A stretch of DNA of 64,000 nucleotides from Colwellia demingiae (GCF_007954275.1 NZ_VOLT01000010.1:1-64000); one strand, 5' to 3'. Shown: positions 24,783-33,806, counted from the stretch's first letter. Numbers and translations are program-made. Notes: generated by a model not told the origin, from the letters alone.

Positions 24783-25523
24783 ATGAAATACCTTTTGTTA
24801 CTCATTAACTTAGTTTTTTCAATTTCAGCTTCTGCACTTGCCCACATACCTGTTTGTCCTCATCTTAAAAATGGTACGCCTAAGGCAAGTGATGTTGTGT
24901 TATGTCGAGAGGGTTACGCTCTTGGCTACAATAATAAGTTAAAGTCAGCCGAATGGGTTTCTTACATTTTAGAGAAGGAACCCGGCAATGATGTGGATCG
25001 ACAAGATGATTTTAGGGTTGATCCTGATATAAAATCAGAGTTTCAAACTACACCAGATGATTATGATGAACCTATATATCATCAAGGTCATTTAGCTAAT
25101 AGCGAATCGATTGATCAAACACAAAGTGCTAACGATGAAACGTTCTTTATGTCGAATATGACACCTCAGTTACCTACTCATAATACAGGAATTTGGAAGG
25201 GCCTAGAAAACCGTGAGCGAAAATGGGCAAATAAGCGAGGAAGGGTAATTGTTTTAGCTGGGCCTGTTTATCACAATGAATTTTCATATATTGGAAAGAA
25301 GGTTCCAGTACCTTCTGCTTATTGGAAAGTAATTTATGACCCTCAAAAAAAAGAGGCTATCGCTTATTTGATTCCGCATAAAAAACTTAAGACAAAGCAG
25401 CTTGATAACTATCTGGTATCAATTGATCATATAGAAGAAATGTATGAATTAGACCTATTAAATATGCTAGATGATAAATTAGAAGATGCTATTGAGAAGA
25501 TTACACAGCCTAAACAATGGTAA
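24783..25523 (+). CDS. Secreted DNA/RNA non-specific endonuclease (EndoG/NucA family)
   Basis: 246 aa. Signal peptide of about 20 residues (LLLLINLVFSISASALA), so it acts outside the cytoplasm. The betabetaalpha-metal region has YHQGHLANSESID, with the general-base His in the position of DRGH; the usual Asp-Arg is His-Gln here. Next are FFMSNMTPQ, NTGIWKGLENRERKWA with the Mg-binding Asn, and GRVIVLAGPVY. A small ACGGTAT/ATACCGT hairpin lies after the stop. Likely digests extracellular or periplasmic DNA. Activity depends on tolerance of the altered DRGH motif. Confidence 0.85.
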   Translation: MKYLLLLINLVFSISASALAHIPVCPHLKNGTPKASDVVLCREGYALGYNNKLKSAEWVSYILEKEPGNDVDRQDDFRVDPDIKSEFQTTPDDYDEPIYHQGHLANSESIDQTQSANDETFFMSNMTPQLPTHNTGIWKGLENRERKWANKRGRVIVLAGPVYHNEFSYIGKKVPVPSAYWKVIYDPQKKEAIAYLIPHKKLKTKQLDNYLVSIDHIEEMYELDLLNMLDDKLEDAIEKITQPKQW

Positions 25524-25649
25524 TTAACTAAGCAGGACATTTAACCGTATCGTTTAGCTCAACGGTATGGTTTTAATAATACCGTGAATAAAACGGTGCC
25601 ATTATTACGTTACTGATAGGAGTTCAGTCCTAATTTGGATTTACGTTCA

Positions 25650-25817
25650 TTATTTAGAGTGTTTATTACAAACTGAAGATAATTGTTCTTTGTTTTGTAC
25701 GCTGCTATTCCATGAAGCCATAAGTTGCTGAAGCTCTTTAAGCTCATCTTTTGAAGGCTCACCAGAAATTGATTTCTCTGATAGGTATTCGAATCGTTGA
25801 AAATCATCTTTGTTCAT
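25650..25817 (-). CDS. Small protein of unknown function
   Basis: 55 aa. I chose the ATG at 25817 because AAGGAGGG stands 6 bases before it; the longer reading to 25856 has no such site. Sequence MNKDDFQRFEYLSEKSISGE, then helical and Glu/Lys-rich. No known domain. Confidence 0.5.
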   Translation of the reverse strand: MNKDDFQRFEYLSEKSISGEPSKDELKELQQLMASWNSSVQNKEQLSSVCNKHSK

Positions 25818-25886
25818 AATTGCCCTCCTTGGCTTGTTAATATAAACATAGTCCAATACATATAAACATTCAAAAATGACAGTAGA

Positions 25887-26384
25887 TTAAACCACACACA
25901 ACTCAGGTTTTTGTTCTTCGAAGTCGGAGATCACTTCGTGTCCAGTAGATCGTAGTACCATTAGATGAAATTCTGTGAAGGTTGTAAGATTATTTGAGTT
26001 CTTAATTTCATCCACTATAAACTGTTGCCAGTGTTTAATTAACTCCTGCCGATTAACACTATCATCCATCACATCTAACTCGGCATATTGACCATGCACT
26101 CGCCCTAAAAACTTAGTTGTTTTACCTTCTTCTATTATTTCATAAACCGCAATGTTGAGTATTTCCCATTGTTGATTATCAATTCGAATTAAGGTCACTA
26201 GGGAAAGTAATGCCCCTCTTTCTTTAATGTTATCAGGGAATAGAATAAGGCACTCAAAGTTACTATCCGGTTTATCAAATCCATCTAACCTGTTTTCAAA
26301 GTATGTTTGTATTTGAAGTGTTAGCTCAAATGATAGTGAACGTGTATCTATGTGGTTCTTTATCTTAATTTTGATTGGTTCCAT
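25887..26384 (-). CDS. Hypothetical protein
   Basis: 165 aa with GAGGAATTAACG before the ATG. Beta-rich start (IKIKIKNHIDTRSLSFELTL), then a mixed fold with VTLIRIDNQQWEILNIAVYE. Not recognised. Divergent from the AAA+ operon; it may be regulated from the same region. Confidence 0.5.
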   Translation of the reverse strand: MEPIKIKIKNHIDTRSLSFELTLQIQTYFENRLDGFDKPDSNFECLILFPDNIKERGALLSLVTLIRIDNQQWEILNIAVYEIIEEGKTTKFLGRVHGQYAELDVMDDSVNRQELIKHWQQFIVDEIKNSNNLTTFTEFHLMVLRSTGHEVISDFEEQKPELCVV

Positions 26385-26499
26385 CGTTAATTCCTCTTTT
26401 TAGTTAACTACAGAGAAATTACTAATAATAGTAAGAAGTTACCTTCTACCTAGGTAAACAGTTTTGTCAAAAATAGGCCTTTAAACAGGTATATAGCCT

Positions 26500-26531
26500 G
26501 ATACCTTGGATACAAAGCAACCAAAGGTATC
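26500..26531 (+). promoter_or_regulatory. Hairpin in the AAA+ operon leader
   Basis: GATACCTTGG pairs with CCAAAGGTATC (one bulged base) around an 11-base loop. The right arm contains AAAGGT, the ribosome site of a 24-codon open frame that starts at 26536 and runs into the AAA+ gene. This could control translation of the operon. Confidence 0.4.
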
Positions 26532-26535
26532 AATC

Positions 26536-26610
26536 ATGTATCAATACATATTAAGACTTATTCACGCTTGTTTAGATAAAAGGGGGCGTTATGGCAACAC
26601 ACTACGCTGA
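26536..26610 (+). CDS. Possible 24-aa leader peptide overlapping the AAA+ gene
   Basis: MYQYILRLIHACLDKRGRYG then NTLR and a stop, ending 20 bases inside the AAA+ gene in another frame. The AAA+ ribosome site (AGGGGG) lies inside it, so ribosomes finishing the leader would free or reach the main start. Real expression is unproven. Confidence 0.3.
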   Translation: MYQYILRLIHACLDKRGRYGNTLR

Positions 26611-28624
26611 GCTTTTACCTGCAAACATGTATCAACCCCTAGCAACAAAGTTTGCTTATCTAGCCATGACTTCCGGCTATATTGACCCCTGTGATTTACT
26701 CAATATCAAAGGCAGTATGATCAAATCAATATGCGGCACTAATATGAAACTAGCCAATGAATCACTGGAGGAATTTGAACAGTTAACTAAGCATTTCTAT
26801 GACAGGCTCAATAAGGATACTAACACTAACCTGACACATAACTGCCGAGTGTTAACAAACGGCTTGGAACTGCCTAACAATGCGTGGAAAGTTTTACGGT
26901 TGATGGTGACAATGACAACCAATGGCGGTTTAAACGAATTCATACAACACACATTACCTTCGGATATGTATGTAACCGCACTGTTGGCTTCGATGATAGG
27001 TGTTGATGAAACAGATATAATTAATATTAACTTGGCCTTATCTGATACAGGACTATTTCGTGATTGCTGCTTAGACTTATTAGATTTAGATGGATTACCA
27101 AGAGGCATTGTTAATGGTTTAATTGGTGACAAAGTTGAAAGCTATACCCAACTAATCTCACTGTTAGTACAACTTCAACCTTGCAGTGAATTAACCACTA
27201 AGGATATAACCCATCTTGATATCAATGCCTTAGTCGAATTTTTGTCCGTGGCGGTAAATCATTCATTAATAGGCGTTAATATTCTCCTATGGGGGGAAGC
27301 AGGAACAGGGAAAACACAAGTTTGTAGACTACTTGCAGATATCGTAGGTGCAGCCCTGATAGGTATTAAACCATTAGGTGAAGATATTAACCAAAACAAA
27401 CTGAATTACGATAATAACACCAGTAGCTCAGGTTTAAGATTGCAGTATCACCGCTTGGTTCAAAACGTGGTGAGTAATGAAGAAAAAAACATGTTGGTTG
27501 TTGAAGAAGCCGAAGATATCTTTTTACAAGGTATATCAAACCGTGGTTTAGGCAAAGATGCTCTGCACAATGTTTTAGAAAATAACACCGTACCAACCGT
27601 ATGGATCACTAATGACGTAGATGCTTTACCCACTAGCTGTATTAGGCGTTTTAGCTTTGTTAAACATATTCATGTGCCTGATAACAGAGTGATGGAAAAC
27701 TTAATTAGCAAAGTAAGTAAGGGGCTTAGGTTATCTAAAACCTTTAAAACTATGTTGGCGGCTAAGGCAAATGTGACACCCGCAAATATTACTAACGCGA
27801 CTTTTGTCTGTAGCACCCTTGAACTAACGGGTAAGGAAGCCGAGACCACGATACTCGATATGATAGATGAAACATTATCGGCCTGTGGTTTTGATGAGCA
27901 TAAAGTGCAATACAAGCCACAATTACCTTTCTCTACTGAATTTTTGAATATCCAAGGTGGCAATCAGGCCATCGAGCAGATAACACTGTCGCTTAACAAA
28001 AATGGAAATGTACGTGTGCTGTTAACGGGTCCGTCCGGTACAGGAAAAACAGCGGTCGTTAATCATATGGCTAAACAAGCTAATAAAGAACTTATCACCG
28101 TCAGGTGCAGTGATGTACTCGACAAATATGTCGGCGGAAGTACAAAAAACATAGCCCGACTTTTTCGTGAAGCAGAAGAAAAAGAGGCCATCCTATTTTT
28201 CGATGAAATTGATAGTTTATTATTAGACCGTGGCGGCATGTCTCAAAGTTTTGAAGTGCAACAAGTCAACGAATTACTGACGCAAATAGAGTGCTTTCAA
28301 GAACCTTTTTTTGCAGCTACAAATTTCTCTGCTCATCTAGATCGAGCCATGGCACGTCGTTTTGACTTTAAACTTCACTTTGAGTATCTAACATCATCAC
28401 AGGCTTTAAAACTCTACAATCGCCTCTCAGCACAATCAGTTATCCCTAATAAAGTATCTGCAAAATTATTAGCACTTAAATTTTTAGCGCCCGGAGATTT
28501 TGCAATCTTAACGCGCCGAAGAAAGATCTCAACCACCAAGCTATCACACACTGAATGCTTAAAAATACTAACCAGCGAAAATAACCGTAAGCAAAAAAAC
28601 AAAGCCATTGGCTTTATTAACTAA
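26591..28624 (+). CDS. Double AAA+ ATPase (CDC48/FtsH-like)
   Basis: 677 aa. First AAA+ module: Walker A GEAGTGKT (about 235-242) with a weak Walker B (VVEEAED, about 304-310). Second module: Walker A GPSGTGKT (about 480-487), pore-type KYVGGS, Walker B ILFFDEIDSL (about 534-543), second-region Arg finger MARRFD. Degeneracy of Walker B in the first ring suggests that only the second hydrolyses ATP well. The N-terminal ~200 residues are a helical adaptor region. Followed by a hypothetical gene, radC-like and DUF2787, a set frequent in marine gammaproteobacterial islands. Likely a protein remodeller; substrate unknown. Confidence 0.85.
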   Translation: MATHYAELLPANMYQPLATKFAYLAMTSGYIDPCDLLNIKGSMIKSICGTNMKLANESLEEFEQLTKHFYDRLNKDTNTNLTHNCRVLTNGLELPNNAWKVLRLMVTMTTNGGLNEFIQHTLPSDMYVTALLASMIGVDETDIININLALSDTGLFRDCCLDLLDLDGLPRGIVNGLIGDKVESYTQLISLLVQLQPCSELTTKDITHLDINALVEFLSVAVNHSLIGVNILLWGEAGTGKTQVCRLLADIVGAALIGIKPLGEDINQNKLNYDNNTSSSGLRLQYHRLVQNVVSNEEKNMLVVEEAEDIFLQGISNRGLGKDALHNVLENNTVPTVWITNDVDALPTSCIRRFSFVKHIHVPDNRVMENLISKVSKGLRLSKTFKTMLAAKANVTPANITNATFVCSTLELTGKEAETTILDMIDETLSACGFDEHKVQYKPQLPFSTEFLNIQGGNQAIEQITLSLNKNGNVRVLLTGPSGTGKTAVVNHMAKQANKELITVRCSDVLDKYVGGSTKNIARLFREAEEKEAILFFDEIDSLLLDRGGMSQSFEVQQVNELLTQIECFQEPFFAATNFSAHLDRAMARRFDFKLHFEYLTSSQALKLYNRLSAQSVIPNKVSAKLLALKFLAPGDFAILTRRRKISTTKLSHTECLKILTSENNRKQKNKAIGFIN

Positions 28625-28649
28625 ACCCCAACCACAATAGGTACATACT

Positions 28650-29087
28650 ATGACTAAATCATTATTGAGCAAGCTCAAGCTATCAACGCGCCCTGAAAAA
28701 ACTTCAGAAAATCCAACGCTAAAGAAACGTGAGAAATTACTAACCAAGTTAAACCAGCAACTTGCTATGGCACAAAGCCACGTTGCGGGTGAAACACATA
28801 CTGTTTTCAAAGAAAAGTGGCAAAAGAATGCGGAAACAGGTGTGCAAGAGAAAATACAAATACCCAAAAAAGTCAGCCTATGGTTTTACCTTCGCAATAA
28901 TCAATACTTTTTTGAAGTGCGTTATGGCAATAAACCACTGGAATTAAGCAAGGGGAATCATGCTATTGAGGTGGGTGAAAAAGAAAACCTAGTTTCAACC
29001 ATTACCACCGTTATCGAAGCAGTTGTTGCTGGCGAACTAGACCCCCTACTCGATAAGGTCACTTCACACCTGAGTAAAAAGAAATAA
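28650..29087 (+). CDS. Hypothetical protein of the AAA+ operon
   Basis: 145 aa, 25 bases after the AAA+ gene. Basic helical N-terminus (KLSTRPEKTSENPTLKKREK, about 10-29), then a beta-rich core (KVSLWFYLRNNQYFFEVRYG). Resembles small conserved proteins found with such AAA+ genes (possibly the DUF6641 group, from memory only). Likely an adaptor or substrate of the ATPase. Confidence 0.6.
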   Translation: MTKSLLSKLKLSTRPEKTSENPTLKKREKLLTKLNQQLAMAQSHVAGETHTVFKEKWQKNAETGVQEKIQIPKKVSLWFYLRNNQYFFEVRYGNKPLELSKGNHAIEVGEKENLVSTITTVIEAVVAGELDPLLDKVTSHLSKKK

Positions 29088-29179
29088 CCACCCAAAACTT
29101 ATGCCTCTAGTCTAAAACTCTCAGGTTAGAGGCTTTACCCACTAACTTAAATCCCCAACTAAAATCAAAGGGATAATAC

Positions 29180-29617
29180 ATGCCTATTCTACGAGAGATT
29201 GAAGTGCGTTATACCTTCAAAGAAATTGATTGTGATGTTACAGGTAAGGCATTAGACAACCCGAAACGAACTCATGAGGTCTTTAGCTTTTTAAGGTTTG
29301 AGCCTAAGGAAAAGTTTATCGTGGTGAACCTAAGTAACCAAAATACCATCATGAGTTATGAAACCGTGGCATCAGGTACAGTCAACTCGGTAAGTTTACG
29401 TCCTGCTGAAGTGTTACGTACTGCCATCATTATTAATGCGCCAGCTATTGTTTTAGTCCACAACCATCCATCAGGCATAGTCAATCCAAGTAAAGCCGAT
29501 ATCGCATTCACTAAAGTCGTTATCGATGCTGCCAAGTTATTAAGTATCGACGTACTTGACCACATAATTATCGGTGAAAGTGATTTCTATAGCCTAAAAC
29601 AACACGGAGATATGTAA
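29180..29617 (+). CDS. RadC-like JAB/MPN domain protein
   Basis: 145 aa, only the JAB metalloprotease-like domain of RadC. HNHPSG with the two metal His, the Ser/Asp of NPSKADIAFT, and the C-terminal DVLDHIIIGESDFYSLKQHG are all present. It lacks the N-terminal HhH part of chromosomal RadC (about 220 aa). This short version is typical of genomic islands. The role is not known; it does not appear to be a recombination factor. Confidence 0.93.
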   Translation: MPILREIEVRYTFKEIDCDVTGKALDNPKRTHEVFSFLRFEPKEKFIVVNLSNQNTIMSYETVASGTVNSVSLRPAEVLRTAIIINAPAIVLVHNHPSGIVNPSKADIAFTKVVIDAAKLLSIDVLDHIIIGESDFYSLKQHGDM

Positions 29618-29758
29618 CCAGATAGAAAGCCTGCCTTATTTAATTACCGCCTAAAACATACCACAGTTATTCGCCAGCATATAAGTGAACCTGATCACCG
29701 AAAACTTAGCTTAAACATCTAATTTTAATTAACATTTATACACCAAAGGAATAAAATC

Positions 29759-30172
29759 ATGACTATTCGTATTAAGCACGAAGGCGTAGCCTTGCCTCTT
29801 AGCCCAATGTTCGCATTGTATATTGCCGACTTAATTGCACCTTATGAAACCAATGAGACAGTTGTACTTAACTTTAGAGATCCAAACTACTCAGCTGAAA
29901 ATGGTGGTTATCACCCAGTTGAAATTCGATTAGAAAACGAAGGTAATTGCTGGCGTTTTTGTTACATCACCGATTTTTGCTTTGTCGGTAATGGTCATAT
30001 GGCAGAACTTGCTAAAGATCTAGACTTTGACTTTGATGCTGGCGTGTTTCAAAACCTGTTCGGTACATATCCTATAGAGCAAGCTATAGAAATCTTTCAA
30101 GTTTGGGAAAGTAACTTTGTTTATTACGCTATAGTGTCAAAAGTGTTTACCATTCAAAAAATAGCAGATTAA
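29759..30172 (+). CDS. DUF2787 family protein
   Basis: 137 aa. NFRDPNYSAENGGYHPVEIR, YITDFCFVG and DFDFDAGVFQNLFG are characteristic of DUF2787, a family common in Vibrio, Shewanella and Alteromonas islands next to radC-like genes. GGAATAAA before the ATG is the ribosome site. Function unknown. Confidence 0.85.
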   Translation: MTIRIKHEGVALPLSPMFALYIADLIAPYETNETVVLNFRDPNYSAENGGYHPVEIRLENEGNCWRFCYITDFCFVGNGHMAELAKDLDFDFDAGVFQNLFGTYPIEQAIEIFQVWESNFVYYAIVSKVFTIQKIAD

Positions 30173-30360
30173 TTGTATTTTTTGGATATACGCACGTAAA
30201 ACATTTAACTATCTATATAAATCAGCTACTACTTTAACTATTTTTTCCTGTATTAATTTTAGAGTTTCATCATCATGATAATAAGGAGCATTAACATCTG
30301 TTACTTTATCTAATATGAACGATTGAGTATGTGATAATGTACGTGAAAGGTGAATAGGTA

Positions 30361-30489
30361 ATGATAACTCAACAAGCCAAATACAATGACTGTGACTCAT
30401 CAATAAATAAAAAACAAACACCATACCCACAAGCCTTTGTTTATGGCGATGTAATCAAAGCAGTTGTAAGTCCACCCTCACGCATGTAA
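30361..30489 (+). CDS. Possible 42-aa small protein
   Basis: An ATG with AAGGTG eight bases before it opens a short frame, MITQQAKYNDCDSSINKKQT then PYPQAFVYGDVIKAVVSPPS. It is hydrophilic with no membrane span. It lies in the 351-base space between DUF2787 and the nuclease gene, where I see nothing else. Supported by the ribosome site alone. Confidence 0.35.
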   Translation: MITQQAKYNDCDSSINKKQTPYPQAFVYGDVIKAVVSPPSRM

Positions 30490-30523
30490 TGTAATATTAA
30501 TAGCGCAGTGTGACAGGTGGAAA

Positions 30524-32113
30524 ATGAACAATTTAGAAAAAATACTAGAACAAGAAGGACCAACAAGCAGTTCGAAGATTGTAGATAGGTTGGTTTCAAT
30601 ATATAAGATATCCAAACCTGCTGCTCGAAAACGAGTTTCAAGAGGCTCTCCAAATATTGTTAGCCTGAAAGGTATTTCTCTACCTCGCAGAGAAAAATTT
30701 GTTTACTTAAAAAAAGATTTCGGGTCACCTCAGTACTGGAATAACTTAATTTCTGTACTTCAGGAGACAAACTCAGCATATGGTTTAGCATTAGGTGCAT
30801 TAACCCAAAGAGGTGAAATTGTTTTAAAGAATCATTTCTCTATTATTTGTGGTGCACCTTTGCGTCAAGCAAAGCACTTAGCGCCAGATACAATACTTAA
30901 AAACTTAGTTGCTGCAAAGTTAGTATCTATTATAGATATTTCAGGTGTTGGAGAGTGTGTTGCGTTAACTAAAGGAAGTGATGTTTATTATGAGTCACTG
31001 ATTCCGCACTTTAAAGCCAGAATGATTACTGAAAATATTCTACTTAATGGTATTGGTGCTTGGGTCAAGAATATTGGACTGGGTAGTTATGGGAAGATAC
31101 TACTTAGAAATGAAGTTAACGATGTTCAACCTAGAGTTGGAACATTTCATTGGGATTTAACCGCACCTTCATACCTTGGTGCATTGACCACCCTTACTCT
31201 AAAGGGGGCTCCTAATAAGCTTGGATTTATTGCTTGTGATATATGCTTAGGAAAGAGAATAAGTGAAAAAGGTTTAGCGCCATTTTTATATAAATGCAAC
31301 ACTTTGCGCAGCCTAAAGAATGTTGGTAGATGCCTCCAAATTTTTGTTGCTGATAGGTTTGAAAAAGACGCCTTTATCAAAGCAAAAGAAAATGGAATTC
31401 TTCCTATCACACCTGAAAACTTGTTTGGAAAAGATGTATCTGAAGGGCTTAATTACTTAATTTCAGCGTTAAGTGGCCTTGCCGATTTAATGTTTGAACC
31501 TGAAATGTTTGATGAAATGTTTACTCGTTTATCAAAAATTGAAGGAGCCGTAAATAATCTGCGAGGTGCATTTTTTGAGTTTATTGTTGCAGAAATATTT
31601 AGAAAGAAAGCAATAGATGTTCGTATGAATTACATACTAAAAACATCGCTTGGTGAAAGAGCCGAAGCCGACATAGTAGTTAATTCTCTAGAACAATTAT
31701 TATTCATTGAATGTAAAGGGTACTCACCACATGCTACAGTTCCAGACAGTGAGGTAAAAAAATGGCTAACCGAAAGAGTTCCAAGAACTGTTAAGGCCGC
31801 AAATGAGCACACTGATTGGAAAGACAAGATCCCAACATTAGAATTTTGGACAACTGGAAAGTTATCTGAAAGTGCGATTCAAATGATTGAGTTGGCGATG
31901 AAAACTGTTAAGCCAACTCGATATAAACTAGGTTACAAAGATGTGTTAGTCGTACAAAGGGCTATCAGAGTAACAAAAGACAATGGACTTATTAGTTCGT
32001 TTGAGAAAAACTACATCAAAGATCCAATATCATCAATTAAATTAAAGAGGCCTAAATTCGATAGCACCATGCGCTTTAATGATGAATTGGTAATTAATGA
32101 AACTTCATCCTAA
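30524..32113 (+). CDS. Winged-helix plus PD-(D/E)XK nuclease-like protein
   Basis: 529 aa; GGTGGAAA before the ATG. Residues 1-50 are a winged-helix-like reader (TSSSKIVDRLVSIYKISKPA then ARKRVSRGSP). The C-terminal part has EADIVVNSLEQLLFIECKG: D383, E396 and K398, exactly a PD-(D/E)XK catalytic arrangement. The middle (about 60-330) is unrecognised. Not next to an ATPase or methyltransferase. Probably a single-gene defence effector or a restriction-like enzyme (inference); the nuclease motif is clear in sequence. Confidence 0.65.
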   Translation: MNNLEKILEQEGPTSSSKIVDRLVSIYKISKPAARKRVSRGSPNIVSLKGISLPRREKFVYLKKDFGSPQYWNNLISVLQETNSAYGLALGALTQRGEIVLKNHFSIICGAPLRQAKHLAPDTILKNLVAAKLVSIIDISGVGECVALTKGSDVYYESLIPHFKARMITENILLNGIGAWVKNIGLGSYGKILLRNEVNDVQPRVGTFHWDLTAPSYLGALTTLTLKGAPNKLGFIACDICLGKRISEKGLAPFLYKCNTLRSLKNVGRCLQIFVADRFEKDAFIKAKENGILPITPENLFGKDVSEGLNYLISALSGLADLMFEPEMFDEMFTRLSKIEGAVNNLRGAFFEFIVAEIFRKKAIDVRMNYILKTSLGERAEADIVVNSLEQLLFIECKGYSPHATVPDSEVKKWLTERVPRTVKAANEHTDWKDKIPTLEFWTTGKLSESAIQMIELAMKTVKPTRYKLGYKDVLVVQRAIRVTKDNGLISSFEKNYIKDPISSIKLKRPKFDSTMRFNDELVINETSS

Positions 32114-32184
32114 GGACAAAAATAAAACAATAATCGATTGATAAATGGTTATATTAATGGAGTTTTTGCAAATCAGATAGGAGG

Positions 32185-32316
32185 ATGTTTACCAACGATT
32201 TTTTGAAACAAGTAATATCAAGCTCACTCATGTACTTAGTAATAAACGTATGGATAATACTGTGGGATGAACGTATATGGTTAAGTTCATTCGTAGGAAA
32301 TATTCTTGCTCAGTAA
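32185..32316 (+). CDS. Possible 43-aa membrane peptide
   Basis: Frame MFTNDFLKQVISSSLMYLVI, then NVWIILWDERIW; one potential membrane span. AGGAGG is present but directly touches the ATG, which is too close for good initiation. Low support. Confidence 0.2.
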   Translation: MFTNDFLKQVISSSLMYLVINVWIILWDERIWLSSFVGNILAQ

Positions 32317-32343
32317 CTCGACCTCCACGCTAAATTCAGAACC

Positions 32344-32486
32344 AAAAAAGCTATTATTTCGAATTAGAGCTTTATAATGATGATATCAGCGACCGAAACC
32401 CAATCGTCACCTCTTTCGCAATCGAATTTTGAAAAAATGCTAGTTCTAAATTAAGTCCTATAAAGCACTTTCGTTACATGCCCAAT
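32344..32486 (-). pseudogene. Decayed hairpin, tRNA-Leu 3' half and ppiC fragment
   Basis: In order: a decayed terminator hairpin (AAAAAAGCTATT...GAATTAGAGCTTT), a decayed tRNA 3' half starting at 32381 and ending in ATTTTGAA (32426-32433), then the last ~12 codons of ppiC (…KVLYRT, stop at 32451-32453) with substitutions. It mirrors 2270-2440 in the left flank. The rest of 32114-32495 contains no gene of quality. It indicates an older attachment site inside the island. Confidence 0.7.
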
Positions 32487-32495
32487 CTAAGTACA

Positions 32496-33332
32496 TTAAT
32501 AATCTACGATTTCTAGTTGATAAGTGCCCTTTTTCAATCTAGCAAGTTTAATCAAAACATCAGGATTCGCAGATTTAGCAGTATCAATAACTAGCTTTTG
32601 CTGGTCTTTAGGCATTTTCTCACCGATCACAAGTTCTTTTAAGCATTTGGGAGAATAACTATGACCATTACCGTTTTCTAGTGTCAGAAGTCGGTACTCT
32701 TTTTCATACTTCCACGCTTTTGATTTAGTACCAATTGTTTTAGTAATATCAGTTATCGTATCTGTCATTGGGTTATCATTTAAAATGTGCCTTGAACGAG
32801 CAAAGCTATCTAAAGACAAGGTTACAGGGCGGTCTTGATACTCAACTTCTATAGGTCTGATTGTTAGCTCTTGATCATAAAAATCTTGCTGCAACTGCTC
32901 ACTATCAAATACCAAACAAAACCCCCTCAAGCCACCAGCATAATGTGACCACATAAGATTTTCATAAAGCGGGTCATCATTATCATCATAGCGGGACATA
33001 CAGATAGCTTTAGACTTATGGACAGTTCCAATCATAGCTTTTTCGAAATCTCGTTTAAGCATTTTAAAGAACAACTCTTCCTGACTATCATTGTCCGTTA
33101 CACCAGCCTCTTTGAGCATTCTATCTCGTTGAGCAACATCAACTTCAGAGTCCGGTATAGGTGTAACCCTACTAAGCAGGTTTTTCCGAACATAATCTGA
33201 CACTGTTTCATCAAGAACATAACTCCCTTCAAACGGGTCATTGAATTTCCCTAAATCAGAAAACCACAAGACACTATTTGATAGACCACTCAAACTAAAC
33301 GTATCAACTTCTCGAAATTTATATAACTTCAT
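32496..33332 (-). CDS. DUF2971 domain protein
   Basis: 278 aa. The N-terminal KLYKFREVD…LWFSDLGKFNDPFEGS is the family signature, followed by AICMSRYDDNDDPLYENLMW then SHYAGGLRGFCLVFD, also typical. Function unknown; the family is often found in defence islands. It lies between a ppiC fragment and ppiC copy 2, so it entered through the ppiC/tRNA repeats. Confidence 0.85.
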   Translation of the reverse strand: MKLYKFREVDTFSLSGLSNSVLWFSDLGKFNDPFEGSYVLDETVSDYVRKNLLSRVTPIPDSEVDVAQRDRMLKEAGVTDNDSQEELFFKMLKRDFEKAMIGTVHKSKAICMSRYDDNDDPLYENLMWSHYAGGLRGFCLVFDSEQLQQDFYDQELTIRPIEVEYQDRPVTLSLDSFARSRHILNDNPMTDTITDITKTIGTKSKAWKYEKEYRLLTLENGNGHSYSPKCLKELVIGEKMPKDQQKLVIDTAKSANPDVLIKLARLKKGTYQLEIVDY

Positions 33333-33441
33333 AATCCACCAGCAACATAAATGAAGCTATCGTACCTAATTTAAGACAAAAAAAACGTCCTCTAGTTCAC
33401 ACCCTTTACTTTTAATATTATTATCAATTAGTTGAGACTTA

Positions 33442-33720
33442 TCAAGTTCGATAGAGCACTTTAATTACATGCCAACCAAATTTAGTTTTAACTAAGTGAG
33501 GCTCTAATATTGCGCCCTTAAATGCTATTTTATCAAACTGAGGTACCATTTGACCTCGCTTAAACTCGCCTAAATCACCACCCTTTTTACCAGACGGACA
33601 TGACGAATACTTTTTAGCTAACGTTTGAAACTTAGCACCTTTACCTAACTGCTCAACAATATCTTCTGCAATTTCTTTGTGCTTCACCAATATGTGAAGT
33701 GCGTACGCTGTAGCTGCCAT
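33442..33720 (-). CDS. ppiC: Peptidyl-prolyl cis-trans isomerase C (parvulin), copy 2
   Basis: 92 aa, differing from copy 1 by about one residue, with several synonymous base changes, so the duplication is recent or both are selected. Parvulin marks [17 protein letters not shown] and FGWHVIKV are intact. It is directly followed on the plus strand by the terminator hairpin and the intact tRNA-Leu. Under the larger boundary model it is inside the island. Confidence 0.95.
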   Translation of the reverse strand: MAATAYALHILVKHKEIAEDIVEQLGKGAKFQTLAKKYSSCPSGKKGGDLGEFKRGQMVPQFDKIAFKGAILEPHLVKTKFGWHVIKVLYRT

Positions 33721-33766
33721 GTAAAACCTTTTAAGCCTTCTCTTTTGGACATAACCTTTTGGACAT

Positions 33767-33797
33767 AAAAAAGCCCCGACTCTTTCGAATCAGGGCT
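33767..33797 (-). terminator. tRNA-Leu terminator hairpin
   Basis: AAGCCCCGA / TCAGGGCT stem (one mismatch) with the loop CTCTTTCGAA, followed on the minus strand by TTTTTT. It lies ten bases downstream of the tRNA and is the best-preserved of the four copies. Confidence 0.8.
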
Positions 33798-33806
33798 ATC
33801 TTTATA

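Noticed and set aside
30209-30430. Minus-strand 73-codon frame between DUF2787 and the nuclease gene
   Set aside because: GTG start without a ribosome site; the plus-strand 42-codon frame in the same place has a better one.
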